Shown here one piece after another: positions 1 to 29,975 of a DNA stretch of 64,000 nt. The stretch is from assembly GCA_963971535.1 (NCBI GenBank), contig OZ020593.1, forward strand, positions 40,350,766 to 40,414,765, given 5' to 3'. The notes beneath the pieces are model-generated. The model did no database searches. It saw nothing but the letters and a program-made list of their open reading frames with translations, and was not told the DNA's origin. The DNA is from Notolepis coatsorum. Its lineage: Eukaryota; Chordata; Actinopteri; Aulopiformes; Paralepididae. Position numbers and translations under genes: made by a program. Position 1 is the first letter of the stretch. Each line of letters opens with the position of its first letter.

Positions 1-17
1 GGGGGGGGGGGGGGGGG
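1..17. repeat. G homopolymer at window edge
   Basis: The window opens with 17 G. It could be a true homopolymer or an assembly-edge effect; similar long G or C runs recur at 15245, 32691, 37948, 47274, 48001 and 52963. Confidence 0.9.
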
Positions 18-550
18 CAGTTTGCGAGCAGTGGGAAGGACTGCATGCCTGCAAGACAAGAAACATTGTTGATGTTATTGTATCAATTTGGGTAATCTAT
101 TTGTGCACGACCACCACAAATTATTCTATGTATGGAATCACCTACATAGTCAAGCATAGACAGAACCCGGCCTGGCGAGGGCGGGGCTGGGGGAACTCAC
201 GCTGCGACCTCCTGGGCCTAGAGTTCCCCCTCTGACAACCTTTTTTAGATACAGGGAACCCTGCTCCAACGACAGATACAACACCAGGCTCACCAAACAC
301 AGACGCAGAACGTGTGGTGTGGGAGCCGCTTGACAGCACAGCATTCTCACAGGCAGACCCAGGCCTAGCTAGCAACTGGGTCCCCATGAGAAGCGAAACG
401 TGGGGACGCTTGCGCTTCACAGGAAGCACGCGGCCCGCAGCCAAAAGGAACAAATCAGAGCCCTGTGTCCCATAGCGTAGCGGGGGGGGAGTAACCGGAG
501 AGCGTGCTAGACACAGCTAGACGGCGACGTTTTATTAAGGGCGTGCTCAT

Positions 551-1426
551 CTAATGTAGCCGATCCCTCGCTGTCGGCCTTGTGATCACCTGTTTTCTTT
601 GTGCCCAGGGTATCTCAGGCGGGGGAAACATGGCTGCCGGTCGGGGGCCTCGCCGTGCTCTCACCTCTGGCTGCGTGGTGTGGGGCGGTGTGGGGCCCAG
701 GTCAAATACCGCCCGCACCCCTGCGGACAGACCAAAAAGTCCCTCTGCGGAGAGGGGAGCCCTGAGGAGGGGAAGTCTTCTCTCCTCCTCAAGGGGAGAC
801 TGTTCCAACCAAAGATGCCTGTGAACAAGTGTTGATAGCATCCTAGCCCTCCCTGCGGTTATAGCTTGCGGCTGGGTCAAAAGCTGTATAACCTCAAAAA
901 CATGCGCAATGTTTTTGACGTCGGCTGGCCCTAAGGCCCCACCACCCGACACCATTTTGGACAGAAAAGCAGCCAAATGAGCAATGTTATTGGTTGCTGC
1001 TAAATTCCATCCCGCGGCGATATAAGCTTCATCAGCCCACTCAGCCACCGGACGGGCCGACTCGCCCTCTGGCGTCGGCTTCCGGGTGGGATACCGTTCA
1101 ACCATGCCAGGGCAAAGGACCGATGCTACCTGGCCCTCTAAGCACGGCACACCTGCCTTGCGCCCTGTCGTCAGCCCATCCACCCGTATAAAGGGTAAAT
1201 AAGCCTCAGCAAAACCCCCCACATTAGACACCGATTGACCTTCAGCAATGAAACGGTTAAGAGGAGGGAAGAGTGGCGACAACCCTGCCGGGGTACATGG
1301 GGAACGGCATCCCAACATTGTAGCATTAGCATTAGCTGCGCACTCTAGGATACCTGGAAAAACACCCAAAAGAGAGTCATGACGACCATGTTTTCCCAAA
1401 TATCCCGCCCCGCGCCAATACATCAC
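551..1426 (-). CDS. DIRS-like retrotransposon ORF1 (gag-like) remnant
   Basis: An uninterrupted 291-codon frame on the - strand. The C-terminal third contains the segment HRHLWLEQSPLEEERRLPLL followed by RAPLSAEGLFG. From memory, this layout (RHLWL, an acidic/basic spacer, LL.AP.S..GLFG) resembles the gag-like ORF1 of fish DIRS-type tyrosine-recombinase retrotransposons. The end of the protein is proline- and arginine-rich and low in complexity. No reverse transcriptase or recombinase frame is visible downstream on this strand (bases 1-550), so the element is truncated by the window edge or by decay. No splice sites tie it to a host gene. The alternative is an unrelated lineage-specific ORF. 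The DIRS assignment is a recognition call, not an alignment. Confidence 0.45.
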   Translation of the reverse strand: MMYWRGAGYLGKHGRHDSLLGVFPGILECAANANATMLGCRSPCTPAGLSPLFPPLNRFIAEGQSVSNVGGFAEAYLPFIRVDGLTTGRKAGVPCLEGQVASVLCPGMVERYPTRKPTPEGESARPVAEWADEAYIAAGWNLAATNNIAHLAAFLSKMVSGGGALGPADVKNIAHVFEVIQLLTQPQAITAGRARMLSTLVHRHLWLEQSPLEEERRLPLLRAPLSAEGLFGLSAGVRAVFDLGPTPPHTTQPEVRARRGPRPAAMFPPPEIPWAQRKQVITRPTARDRLH

Positions 1427-2304
1427 TCGGTCGTCTCACGAGACAACAAGCAGTATTACCCATGCTAGTATCTATGCCTGATAGTGCCCTACCTGTGCAC
1501 GACTTAGCTCGACTGCTAACCGTCGCGCGACGTCCCTCGGTCCGCTGTCACAAGACGAGGAAAACCCAGGACAGGACCGCTGCGCTGTTAGGATGTGCCG
1601 AGAAGGTTCCGGGGGCTGGTGAACTTCTGGCGAATACCCAACATTGTGTAATTTCTCCCTACGTTTCATAACAACCAGTTTCACGAAGTGCACTGCTACT
1701 TCCGTGTTTGGAAACGAAGTGAGGAAGGGTGAGGCGTGACCACTTCCGCCGTCATATAGGGACGCATGGGGGTGGCGCAGTCACGTGCAAGTGGTTGCAT
1801 TTGTTTTTGTTTCGTGTGCACGCTAGGTGCGAGGAGATAAGAGGTTATCTCAGTAGCAGAGCGAGACGCGAGGCCAGTTGAAATGTAACAGGTGGACCGT
1901 TACAAGTATGACCCAAGCAAGAGGTACAAACAACCACTTGAGACTGCTGTGTTTTTATAAACCAGTCTCTGTAGTCAAGTTTCTGTTGACCTGGGTTTAT
2001 TGTGAGCAATATCACATGAAAAACACTGATATGTCTGATAGGAACGGTAACTATTGAAGACCTCTTCTAGAGACTGACAAAACATTATTCTGCACAACAA
2101 ACATTAGTCTGCACAACAAGGGGTGGCTTTTTCTTTGATTTTTTCAGTTACTGTGAAATGCTACATTTTGAAAATAAAAAATAATGAATGATAATTGATC
2201 TTGATGAATTGTAAATAATATCACTTTTTTGCGTCGGATGACAGAAACATCAAAACTCACTGCCGTGCCCATGTTCCTCCTCTCCTGTCTCTCTGTCTGC
2301 GCAG
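1427..2304. other. no gene seen; sequence upstream of the first visible BSPRY exon
   Basis: This span has no supported coding frame. The proximal part (to about 1900) may be the 5' side of the DIRS-like remnant. The distal part is AT-rich and ends in a good pyrimidine tract leading to the AG at 2303-2304. The B-box exon expected for BSPRY is not here. Confidence 0.6.
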
Positions 2305-21247
<18,943 letters not shown>

Positions 21248-21817
21248 TCTGTGTTTATCATCTGTTAAAACCATTTGCTTTCCTTGCATTCTATGCAATC
21301 TTGAAGTTGCCAGTTTTTTTTATTCTGTTTGTAGTATTTGACCCTGAAGACTAGTTGTTGTTTGTAGCTAATGGTCTCATAGATTTCTGTATTAGTCTGT
21401 TGATCAAATTATACAGTCGTCTTGTCAATTTACTGACAATTATAAAGTTGGCTATTTATGTCTTGTATTGTTTTTAACCAGTTCAATCAGTTAAATGAAG
21501 CTTTCCAAAGAATGCCACTATATGGATTGCAAAACAATTTTAGCTTGTAGATTGTAGCTACAATTTTGTTAAGTCACAATGTATATTCAACTCTAAGAGT
21601 ACATTTAAAACCAGCGTTTTTAAAACTAGTGTGAACATGGGTCCAATGTTTCAAATGTACTCTTGTAGAGTCAAATATACACTGTGAATAGTGTAGAGTT
21701 ACTTTATGAAAGGAATGTAAATTACACTGGTTGATCCAGGAATGTTTTGCTAGTACAGCAAAAAAAATATCTACTTTGACATACATTTTGTATAATAGTG
21801 TTACTGTAAATGATCTG
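21248..21817 (+). other. probable BSPRY 3' UTR and flank
   Basis: Follows the BSPRY stop codon. AT-rich, no gene. AATAAA hexamers occur further on at 22027-22032 and near 22111, but the actual polyadenylation site cannot be chosen from sequence. Confidence 0.4.
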
Positions 21818-22005
21818 CATTCATAGTGCTTTTATCCAAAGTGCTTTATAACATGCCTCACATTCACTCACAAATTCACGGCAGAGGCAACCATGCAAGG
21901 CGCCAACCTGCTCATCAGGAGCAGTAAGGGTTAAGGACATGGGAGGAGCCGGGAACCTTCAGATTACCAGACGACCGCTCTACCCCCTGAGTCACTTTCG
22001 CCACT
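21818..22005 (-). mobile_element. tRNA-derived SINE (family 4), copy 1
   Basis: On the - strand a tRNA-like head (GTGACTCAGGGGGTAGAGCG, then GAAGGTTCCCGGCTCC), a central AGGTTGGCGCCTTGCATGG and a 3' tail AAAGCACTTTGGATAAAAGC. That tail is shared by many fish SINEs mobilised by L2-type LINEs. Confidence 0.8.
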
Positions 22006-22325
22006 TGTATCTTCTGTCCTCAAGTGAATAAATGGCAATTTGATGAGGATCAGATCTGATTATGCAGTTTGTTTCCTTGACTATACAAAGTAGTTTTATT
22101 ATGACTATGTAGAATAAATTATTTTTGTCTGGCAGACATGCAAACACACAACCCAGTCTCTTTAGAATAGCAGGGTACATTTCCTCATTGAAATCATTAG
22201 GGACCTACGTCAGGCACTATGCAGGCAAGATAAGACATTTGGACTGAGCCACCATGGAATTTAAATAGCAGGTATTTGTTCTTCAAAGTTAAAAGAAAAA
22301 AACACCCAAGTTCTACCAGTTCAGA

Positions 22326-22570
22326 TTCCATGATGAACTAACAAAGACTTTTCATCTGTTCCATGATGAAATAACAAATACTTTTCATGTTACATGATGA
22401 AATAACAAATACTTTTTATCTGTTCCATGATGAACTAACAAATACTTTGTATCTGTTCCATGATGAAATAACAAATACTTTTCATCTGTTTCATGATGAA
22501 CTAACAAATACTTTTCATCTGTTCCATGATGAAATAACAAATACATTTTATCTGTTCCATGATGAACTCC
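22326..22570 (+). repeat. 33-bp minisatellite, array 2 (about 7 units)
   Basis: Same unit as array 1 with AAATAACAAATACT variants alternating with AACTAACAAATACT. It is cut by the LINE that begins at 22571. Confidence 0.93.
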
Positions 22571-22956
22571 ATTGCTCTTTTCATTATATATCAATGACAT
22601 GACTACTGTATGCTGACGACTCAGCACTTCTGGTGTCTGGAGACGACACAGTAGAAATTCAAACCGGTCTCAGTAGGGAGCTGGAAAGCCTTCACAAATG
22701 GGTAATTGACAACAGATTATCGATTCACCTTGGAAAAACGGAGTCAATTCTATTCAGCTCAAAACATAAATTAAAGGAATGCTCCCGACTTGAGATCAGC
22801 TGTAATGGATTCAGTGTCGAGTCTAGATACTGTGTTAAATACTTAGGTGCAGACCTCTACCAAACACTCAGGGAAAACAATGGCCCTGAAGGTGATCAAA
22901 AAAGTTAACACAAGGGTGACATTTTTGCACAGAAAAAAGAGGTTATCACTGGAAAC
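22571..22956 (+). pseudogene. LINE reverse transcriptase, 5' segment
   Basis: Encodes LFSLYIND, then after a frameshift the catalytic box YADD (22609-22620) with SALLVSG. It continues through LESLHKWVIDNRLSIHLGKT, a typical non-LTR RT stretch. The element is 5'-truncated inside the palm domain and inserted into the 33-bp array. Its frame is broken at 22956 by the DIRS-like insertion and resumes at 28195. I place it in the jockey-superfamily type of non-LTR elements; the clade is unsure. Confidence 0.85.
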
Positions 22957-23000
22957 GTTAGGTTATGGCTATAACCAAGTTCTGTGAGTATTGGTGACGC

Positions 23001-23168
23001 TCGGCGTCACTACTGCACTGTACCTCGCTCGTGCACGCGCACTGAATAAAAAATTCCACAATGTACCTTTACATCCCAACATCCGTCTGGCCACACCCCT
23101 ATCAGCTTACCTACATAAGCAGGGGTGGGGCCACATACTCACCTCCTTCCCAAGCTTTCACCACAAGG
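23001..23168. repeat. left inverted terminal repeat of the DIRS-like element
   Basis: Pairs with 28010-28176, for example ACTACTGCACTGTACCTCGC and CATCCGTCTGGCCACACCCC. Similarity fades inward after CATACTC. Confidence 0.9.
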
Positions 23169-23193
23169 TGAGATCAAGGGCAGCAGCGGCTTC

Positions 23194-23286
23194 TGACGCC
23201 GAGCGTCACCAATACTCACAGAACTTGGTTATAGCCATAACCTAACGTTCTGTATCGTATGGCTCCGCTCGGCGTCACTACTGCAC
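23194..23286. repeat. internal complementary region (ICR) of the DIRS-like element
   Basis: 23194-23246 is the exact reverse complement of the left terminus 22957-23009 (53 bp). 23247-23286 is the reverse complement of the right terminus 28155-28194 (40 bp, one mismatch). The two halves abut at AAC/GTT, equal to a junction of the two element ends. In DIRS-1 such a region is thought to template end completion on a circular intermediate. Confidence 0.9.
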
Positions 23287-24435
23287 AAGGGAGGCCGAGC
23301 GAGAGCCATCGGCCGACAAATGTACCCCGCTGAGGCCCCCCACAACCATCAGATCAGGGAGGACCGAGCCCCCCCGACCCCCCCTAATGGAGGGCACCCC
23401 CCCTATTGGAGGATCACGGGAGGGCAACGGATCCGACCGTGCGAAGAGGCACTCAAGCAACTCAACGCACAGGGTGAGCAGACCGTGGCCTGACCCCACG
23501 ACTACACACACGCACAACCCGCATGCCACCCGGGAACGAACGGAAGGAACAACCTCGTTACTGCCCCCAGAATCACAGGGGTCAAGAGCAAACCCAACCC
23601 CGTGGCAAGGCCGTAGCAGCGGAGCGCGAAGGAAGACCCAGACCCACTGAACGGACTGGATCCCCTGGAAAACGGGGGCCCGGAGAGGTCAATGACGCCA
23701 GGCATCAAGACCCCACCAGGCGGTCACTTAGTGACACCGCCCCCCACATCGCCAGCGTATTCGGATAAGGCCCCTCCAAGAGCGGGCCCTTTCCCCCAAT
23801 AGCACACCGCCTGGCACACTGACCCTGCAGAACAGGCAGTCAGCATGGCCGTAAGCACACAAAAAAGGTTAACCAACGGAAGCAGGCAGCGCACCGGGGA
23901 AACCAGGCAACAGGCTGTAACCTGAGCCTGGAGCACTGCGGACGAGACAGGCGCCAAAGGAGTTAGCTGAGAACAGCCCCCCCCCGGCGGAAGGGGCGTA
24001 TGCTGGCGTTGTTGCATGACCAAGCCTCCATTAAAAAAAAAACACCCAGAGGGGTTGAGGCAGAGAAGGCTGACATGATTGGCAGACATCATGAACGTGC
24101 AGGGGCACACTCAACCGGGTAACCCGGGAGTTGACACTGCTCCAACACACCAGGGAATCAACCACCTTGTCGTTACCCTATGCGGTGGTTGTTCCTATAA
24201 CCCCTCAAGAAAAAACTCCAAAACACACCTGCGGGTATACACCGGCTATACCGCAGTACAAGTGTTTCAGTTTTCAAAAAAGGGTTATTCCAGGCCTACG
24301 GGTCGATGAAACATTACTTCGGACCGGGCCCGGCGGCACGGGAAGCACAGGGTTCCAGAGGAGGTCCAAGACCACCCCAACAGCCCCCTCTTCGCCACGC
24401 GTGAGAGAGGAGCGAAAAGAATGGAGAACCAGCCC

Positions 24436-24556
24436 CAAGCACACCGCACTTGGTATTCCCAGGCGGTCTCCCAACCAAGTACTAACCAGGACCAAACGTG
24501 CTTAGCGGCCGAGATCGGACGAGATCGGGCGTGTACAGGTTGGCATGGCCGTAAGC
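24436..24556 (-). rRNA. 5S rRNA-like sequence (probable pseudogene)
   Basis: On the - strand it starts GCTTACGGCCATGCCAACCT and contains CGCCCGATCTCGTCCGATCT, then CTGGTTAGTACTTGG and GGGAGACCGCCTGGGAATAC. It is collinear with vertebrate 5S rRNA over about 120 nt. Differences fall in the internal promoter: the A-box/intermediate part reads CGCTAAGCACGTTTGG instead of the usual AGCTAAGCAGGGTCGG, and box C has GTTGGGAG for GATGGGAG. A TTTT run lies about 20 nt past the 3' end. A single copy inside a mobile element argues for a pseudogene or a captured promoter rather than a working 5S array gene. Confidence 0.85.
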
Positions 24557-27500
24557 CATTACGACAGTGCAGAGTACAATATGTACCCAACAAGGGTCTC
24601 CATAGCGCCCAACCCTGTGACACCCGGACCGACCTGGCATTTTTCCCCCCGAAAAAAGCACAAGTCCCTCAGGGTATCAGAACAGCAGATCTGCATCCCC
24701 GGCGGACAACGGGTTAACTGACCTGGACCAGCGTGACCAGACCAGTCCCGTGTCCTAACCACGCCGACATGCCCACTCCAGGAGAGGGGGTAGGTATGCG
24801 TGTCGATCTAAAACATGAAAAGAGGGCGCCACCCAGACGGTCCTCATTTAGACCGTGCTCAGTGGCCCACCCCAAGGGCATGAGACCCCTCTACCTATGT
24901 TCAGATCTATTCCGTTAACATCCCCCAGATATGAACGAGAATTCATCGAGACAACCTAGTAAACTGGCGCTCGGAAGAGACAAAACCCCATTCCAGTTGC
25001 CCTATAAAAACGCTGTTTTAACAAGCAACCAAGGCGCACTTAGCCCCTGTGTGATCCTGTAACAGAAACACACCGAGCCAGCACTATGTATGCGTCGAGA
25101 CCCAAACACATCAATGGATAGTCTAGCAAGACACCAAACATTGTTCCTCCAAGTCGCCTGGGAGAACGACACGGAGCCGTCGTGCTTCATGTACCTTCCT
25201 CTTTTTATCCAAAAAAGACTGACACAGACTGACATGAATCCCTCGTGACGCAGGCTGAGGGTAATTTTTTTTTAACATTTTTACATCCCACCACCCTCCC
25301 ATAGGGAGGAGGCGGAAATCTCCAGAGAGACTTCCCACACGAGCTGTATAGATTGAAAAGAATATATTGCAACATTGAGCCATGTAAAATCTTGGATTAG
25401 GGCTCTGCGAGGAGGAGGCACTGAACCCATACACACTCAATAATCGAATTGAATCGAATACACACACAATAGAGCAGGACTCCTTTTTGGAGTTCTACTC
25501 ACCTTGACAATCTGAGGAGGAGGCTCTGCACTCTGAGGAGGCTCCCTCACATGGAAGGAGAGTCCTAACTCACAGAAGGCCCGAGTAGGAGCTTCGTGAG
25601 GAGGAGCCCTGACCCCTCCCTGAAACAGATCCATCATATGGACCTGAACAGCTCGCGGAAGTCTTACCAACAGAGACGCGCACAGTGACGTACTCTGTGG
25701 CGGGGGAATTTCTGCGGTGCACACGCCCAATATTCCAGGGCGTGGGATCAGGAAACTCCCCCCCCCCCTCTTACCCTGTAACGTGCCGAACAGCAACGTG
25801 ACAGGAACCTTGAAGGACAGGAGGTCTTAAACCCTGCCCATCAAAGAAGGGGAGGAAAGGATTACCAGTTCACCCCTTTACGACCCCACACCCATGATAC
25901 GATGTAACGACAAAAAAGAGTATGACACAGTCATAGTCAGCTACATGAAGCGTCTAACAGCTTCACACAGCTCATGTGCTAACCTGCTATCTGATTTTTA
26001 CTAAGGAAAAAACACAGAATAGAAGAGCCCCGGTACCAGACATACACATGTGCTTCTGTGGCCAACCCAACCCAGTTGTAGATCACAAGATACACACAAC
26101 CCTTTACCACCACAAAAAATGGCAATACACTCTACAGAGGAACGCCATTTTTCATAATGAGAGAATACACAATTCTCGATTAGTATCGGCCACAGGCCTT
26201 GCTAAGCACACACGAAAAGTGACCAAACAATCTTTTCTTTTAGGAAAATACAGTTTCTCAAGCAGTTTTAGCACAACCCCAGCAATCAAGCCAAGGGTTA
26301 CACCGTATCCCACCACACAGTGACACAATATATTGTAAACAACATGTCTGAGAGGAGGGTGAGGAAGTCCCCAGGGAACCGGGGGGAACACCCCTCCTAC
26401 CTTACCCTTAATACGGCCAGTTGAACAGGTAAACCTGTTAATATGTGAACACACTGTTCATTGTCATTACAGGCTGAGAAAAGAATTCATTCTTCACTCA
26501 TGTCACTAAGCATAGCTTTATAGGTTAGTTTAACCCCCTTAGTTGTGAGTACACGGTACATGAACACACATGATGTTTCTCAACACAACAAACCAGATCA
26601 TTTTTACATCTGCAACAAACAACCCGATTTGCATGGAGAAGCTAATACCAGTGACAAGACAATTCACACACAACTCGCGTCGTATCCTAAATGTAGTGCA
26701 GCAACACTCGTTTTGGAAAACATCGTTATTTACAAAACATTTAGAAGGGAAGGAAGAAGACGCGTTTTAAGGTCTGGTCAGGACCTTCCTACCGAGAGCG
26801 CAGATCAAGCGAACTGCAGTCTCTAACAGGGCACCGATAGTAAACACAGCATCCTGTGTTGACGACACGGGCAGCGTCGCTGCTCCCCGCCGCTACGGTT
26901 CTCCTTGTTGACGCAGTCCTCGCCGGCCGGCTCCGGGTAGGTTCGACTAACATCCTCTGTCAAAGATGACGTTGTAGTCAGAGTGTTTAAGGCATGTTAT
27001 AGTCACAGAAAACGTTCAACAGTGTAGCATTAAGCTAACAGGCGTTCGGCTGATAGCAGCAAGCTAACGTGTACTAGCCTGGTAAACACAGCGAGCTAAT
27101 ACCGCAGCTAACAGCTGCGCAGCTAACAGCTGACTGGCTAACACAGTAGGCCACAACTAGCACGCAAGCTAAGCAGCTATCTGCTAAGCAGCTACCACCT
27201 GAACTTGTACACAAACGATATAACAAGCCACACTTCAGACAGGCCGCCGTTCTGAAACCCTCCTCACCTTATAAGAGAGAAGAGAAAAAGAGATGTCAAC
27301 ACAGTTTACAACAGTGATTTTACCAGACATCCGGCGGAGCCAGCACAAGTCCCATCTGGGCTGTAGCTGACTTGAACATGGATCTCCCGATAACGAACAT
27401 CCATGCCCACATTTCCTCGTTAGGGTATACTCTCATTTGTATATGAAAGATGGGGCCTACACGGTGACAGAGAAGCATCCACTCGTCCAGAGAATCCTGG

Positions 27501-28009
27501 GATCACCAGTTACTGGTCGTGGCCCACTAGTTGACTATAATGGGCTTCAAACCAAGATCCTCCGCCGTCGCCTAAAAGGCTGCACAGAAGGACCCTAATC
27601 TGGGGCCGGTTTTCGTAAACATTGTCAGCTAGCCCCCATAGCACTAACAGACAAGTGGTGCTCGCAAGCAAACATTACTCACCAAACCTGGAACCCACCG
27701 CTTCTCACAACAGTCGGTGCGTCCTACAGTCCAGCTGTGTTGCTGGAGGGTCTTACCCCATCCAGCCGCAGCAAGGAGGATTGTAGTTGGGAGGCATGTC
27801 AGCGGCGTGAACTCCTAATACGAAAAAAACGGTGGAGGTGTAGAATGATCATCATCTTCCAGACACTCCAGTAACGAAGACAATATCGCCGTATTTTCTC
27901 GAAAATAGTGAGAGAGAAAATAAAGATATGATGTCAACGTATCTCTTGTTTTCCAACTTTCTTCTACTAACAACCTCGTCAAGTGGGGATCTACCGAAGG
28001 CACTTCCTT

Positions 28010-28176
28010 GTGGTGAAAGCGAAGAAGGAGGCGAGTATGTGGCCCCACCCCTGCTTATGTAGGTAAGCTGATAGGGGTGTGGCCAGACGGATGTTGGGAT
28101 GTAAAGGTACATTGTGGAATTTTTTATTCAGTGCGCGTGCACGAGCGAGGTACAGTGCAGTAGTGATGCCGAGCGG
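28010..28176. repeat. right inverted terminal repeat of the DIRS-like element
   Basis: Inverted partner of 23001-23168; one clear difference is GATGCC against GACGCC near the outer edge. Confidence 0.9.
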
Positions 28177-28194
28177 AGCCATACGATACAGAAC

Positions 28195-28902
28195 TATGAA
28201 ATTGCTTGCCAACTGCATGATCCTCAGCCAATATGATTATGCATGTACGTACTGGTATAGTGGTGTTTCAGTGGAAAGTAAACACATGCCAAAATAAGAC
28301 CATACGATTGGTCCTAAATCTGCCACCTCGAACCCATATTGAGCCATGTCACTTCAATGAGGTGGGATGGCTCGCTGTGGAGCAGAGGGTCTCCTTTCTG
28401 AAACTGGGACATATGTATAGAATGTTAAATGGATCTGCCCCAAGTTATTTATGCTCTCGCATTGTCCTGCATAGCCAGGTCCACGGACGACAGTTATGGT
28501 CTGGGCAGCTCTCAGTTTATGAGCCTAGAAAGGGTTCCTATTCACAGAATGTCTTTCTGTCGACAGCCTGCCGGCTGTGGAACTCTCTGCCCAGGGCCAT
28601 CCAAAACTCCCCCTCTATTGCTGTCTTCAAGAGGGGTGTGAAGCGACATCTGCAACAATAGGTTGCAGTGGGTGCTTGGCCACCACTCTTGAAGAACAGG
28701 AACATGACATCTTTCAGAAAATTTTCTATTTTATCTACTTGTATTATCTATCTTATATTCTTAACTCTCTCTTTGTGATGTATTGTATTCTTCTTGGGAC
28801 CATGTTCGAAACAAGTCGACAGACTTTCACATGTTATCCTTGTACCCCTTGTTTTTATACTTTTGTATAAATTGTATGTACTAAATTAAAATCAATCAAT
28901 CA
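28195..28902 (+). pseudogene. LINE reverse transcriptase C-terminus and 3' end
   Basis: Continues the LINE cut at 22956: MKLLANCMILSQYDYACTYW, then (after a one-base shift near 28290) NKTIRLVLNLPPRTHIEP and the C-terminal WNSLPRAIQNSPSIAVFKRG ending in TAG near 28659. About 240 bp of 3' UTR follow, with a (TCAA)n tail at 28890-28902. The 33-bp minisatellite resumes directly after the tail. Confidence 0.88.
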
Positions 28903-29016
28903 ACTAACAAATACTTTGTATCTGTTCCATGATGAAATAACAAATACTTTTCATCTGTTCCATGATGAACTAACAAATACTTTTAACCTGTTCCATGATG
29001 AAATAACAAAGACCTT
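28902..29016 (+). repeat. 33-bp minisatellite, array 3 (about 3.5 units)
   Basis: Continuation of array 2 on the far side of the LINE. Its 3' flank (ACCTTTTAGTGCTTTG, TTAGTCTTACTCTATTTGAT) is the same as the 3' flank of array 1 at 20553. Confidence 0.92.
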
Positions 29017-29484
29017 TTAGTGCTTTGTATTATTTAGTCTTACTCTATTTGATATCATGTCCACAATATGGAATTGGTATGGAATATGGTATTTGTTCAA
29101 AGAAGAAACCACCAAGTTCTACCAATTCAGACCGATGCTTGAGTTCACATAGTGCCAGGAGTGTCCCTCCTTGGGCGGATCTCCAACTGAAAATATCCTT
29201 GTATGATGATGTGATGTAGACCATGCAGATGAGCCAAACAAACTGTCTTTACACACAGCCCTTGAGATTGTATTGGTTCAGTCATTATGGCTTGCAAGTC
29301 ATAATATGAACAACAGGTGGCAGTATTTCAACCTTGGTAAACGGGGCTGTCCTATGAACAGCTGTTGAATCAGAATACTGGAGAATACCACCTGAGGGCA
29401 GCAGTGTCAAATTGATTTAAGATTTTACAATCAAGAGGATGAGCAGGAAATTCCTAAAAGTGTATCGGTTGTGATAGTATGGTA
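29017..29484. other. intergenic sequence, no gene
   Basis: The first 60 bp duplicate the flank of array 1; 29085-29130 resembles the flank before array 2 (GGTATTTGTTC, ACCAAGTTCTACCA). Contains a CTCF-like core at 29388. Confidence 0.6.
29388..29401 (+). promoter_or_regulatory. CTCF-like core motif
   Basis: CCACCTGAGGGCAG fits the CTCF core CCASYAGRKGGCRS at 13 of 14 positions. It lies between the convergent BSPRY and COQ4 genes. Confidence 0.35.
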
Positions 29485-29752
29485 AATGGTAAATGGCTGC
29501 TTTTTTATATAGCGCTTTTATCCAAAGCGCTTTACAATTTGTTACTCACATTTGACCCATTCACTCACACATTCACACACCGACGGCGGAGGCAACCATG
29601 CAAGGTGCCAACCTGCTCATCGGGAGCAATTAGGGGTTAAGTGTCTTGCTCAAGGACACATCGACACGCTGCCCGGGAGGAGCTGGAATCGAACCGGGAA
29701 CCTCCGGATTGCCAGACGACTGCTCTACCTCCTGAGCCACTGTCGCCCCACA
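29485..29752 (-). mobile_element. tRNA-derived SINE (family 4), copy 2, near full length
   Basis: On the - strand the head has GTGGCTCAGGAGGTAGAGCA and the B-box GGTTCGATTCC, followed by CTTGAGCAAGACACTTAACC and the tail AAAGCGCTTTGGATAAAAGC. It is the best of the three family 4 copies. Confidence 0.88.
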
Positions 29753-29857
29753 CATGTTTCTGTGGCACTTGAGTCAATGACAGTAGGTTTGTACCTTTTT
29801 ATATCAAGTCGTTATGATGGATTAAAGAGTACTGGAGAATATCTGGGAGATTAGCAG

Positions 29858-29975
29858 GGCCATGGACAGTTATAGTTATCAGGACCATGGACAGCTATAG
29901 TTATTATCAGGGCCATGGACAGCTATAGTTATTATCAGGACCATGGACAGCTATAGTTATTATCAGGACCATGGG
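29858..29975 (+). repeat. 28-bp tandem repeat, about 4-5 units
   Basis: The unit is CCATGGACAGCTATAGTTAT followed by TATCAGGA; the first unit is shorter by 3 bp. Confidence 0.95.

Larger units (their letters stand above)
22957..28194 (-). mobile_element. DIRS-like tyrosine-recombinase retrotransposon, non-autonomous (5.2 kb)
   Basis: The element interrupts a LINE without target duplication and ends in GTT and AAC. Left 23001-23168 and right 28010-28176 are inverted terminal repeats of about 165 bp with few differences; outside them each end has its own extension. An internal complementary region (23194-23286) joins the exact complement of the left terminus to the complement of the right terminus. 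ITRs of unequal ends, an internal complementary region next to one ITR and no target duplication together are the hallmark of DIRS elements. The position of the internal region suggests that the element reads on the - strand. No reverse transcriptase, methyltransferase or recombinase frame survives in the interior, which is GC-rich up to 25.0 kb. Confidence 0.75.

Noticed and set aside
142-453. 103-codon - strand ORF beside the DIRS-like frame
   Set aside because: No recognised motif; not in the expected DIRS RT or recombinase class.
24436-24556. Functional 5S rRNA gene
   Set aside because: Promoter-box changes, single copy and location inside a mobile element favour a pseudogene.
29680-29752. 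Genuine tRNA genes (also at 7270-7350, 39124-39190, 41830-41910)
   Set aside because: A and B boxes are present but the cloverleaf is not, and SINE bodies with tails or target duplications follow.
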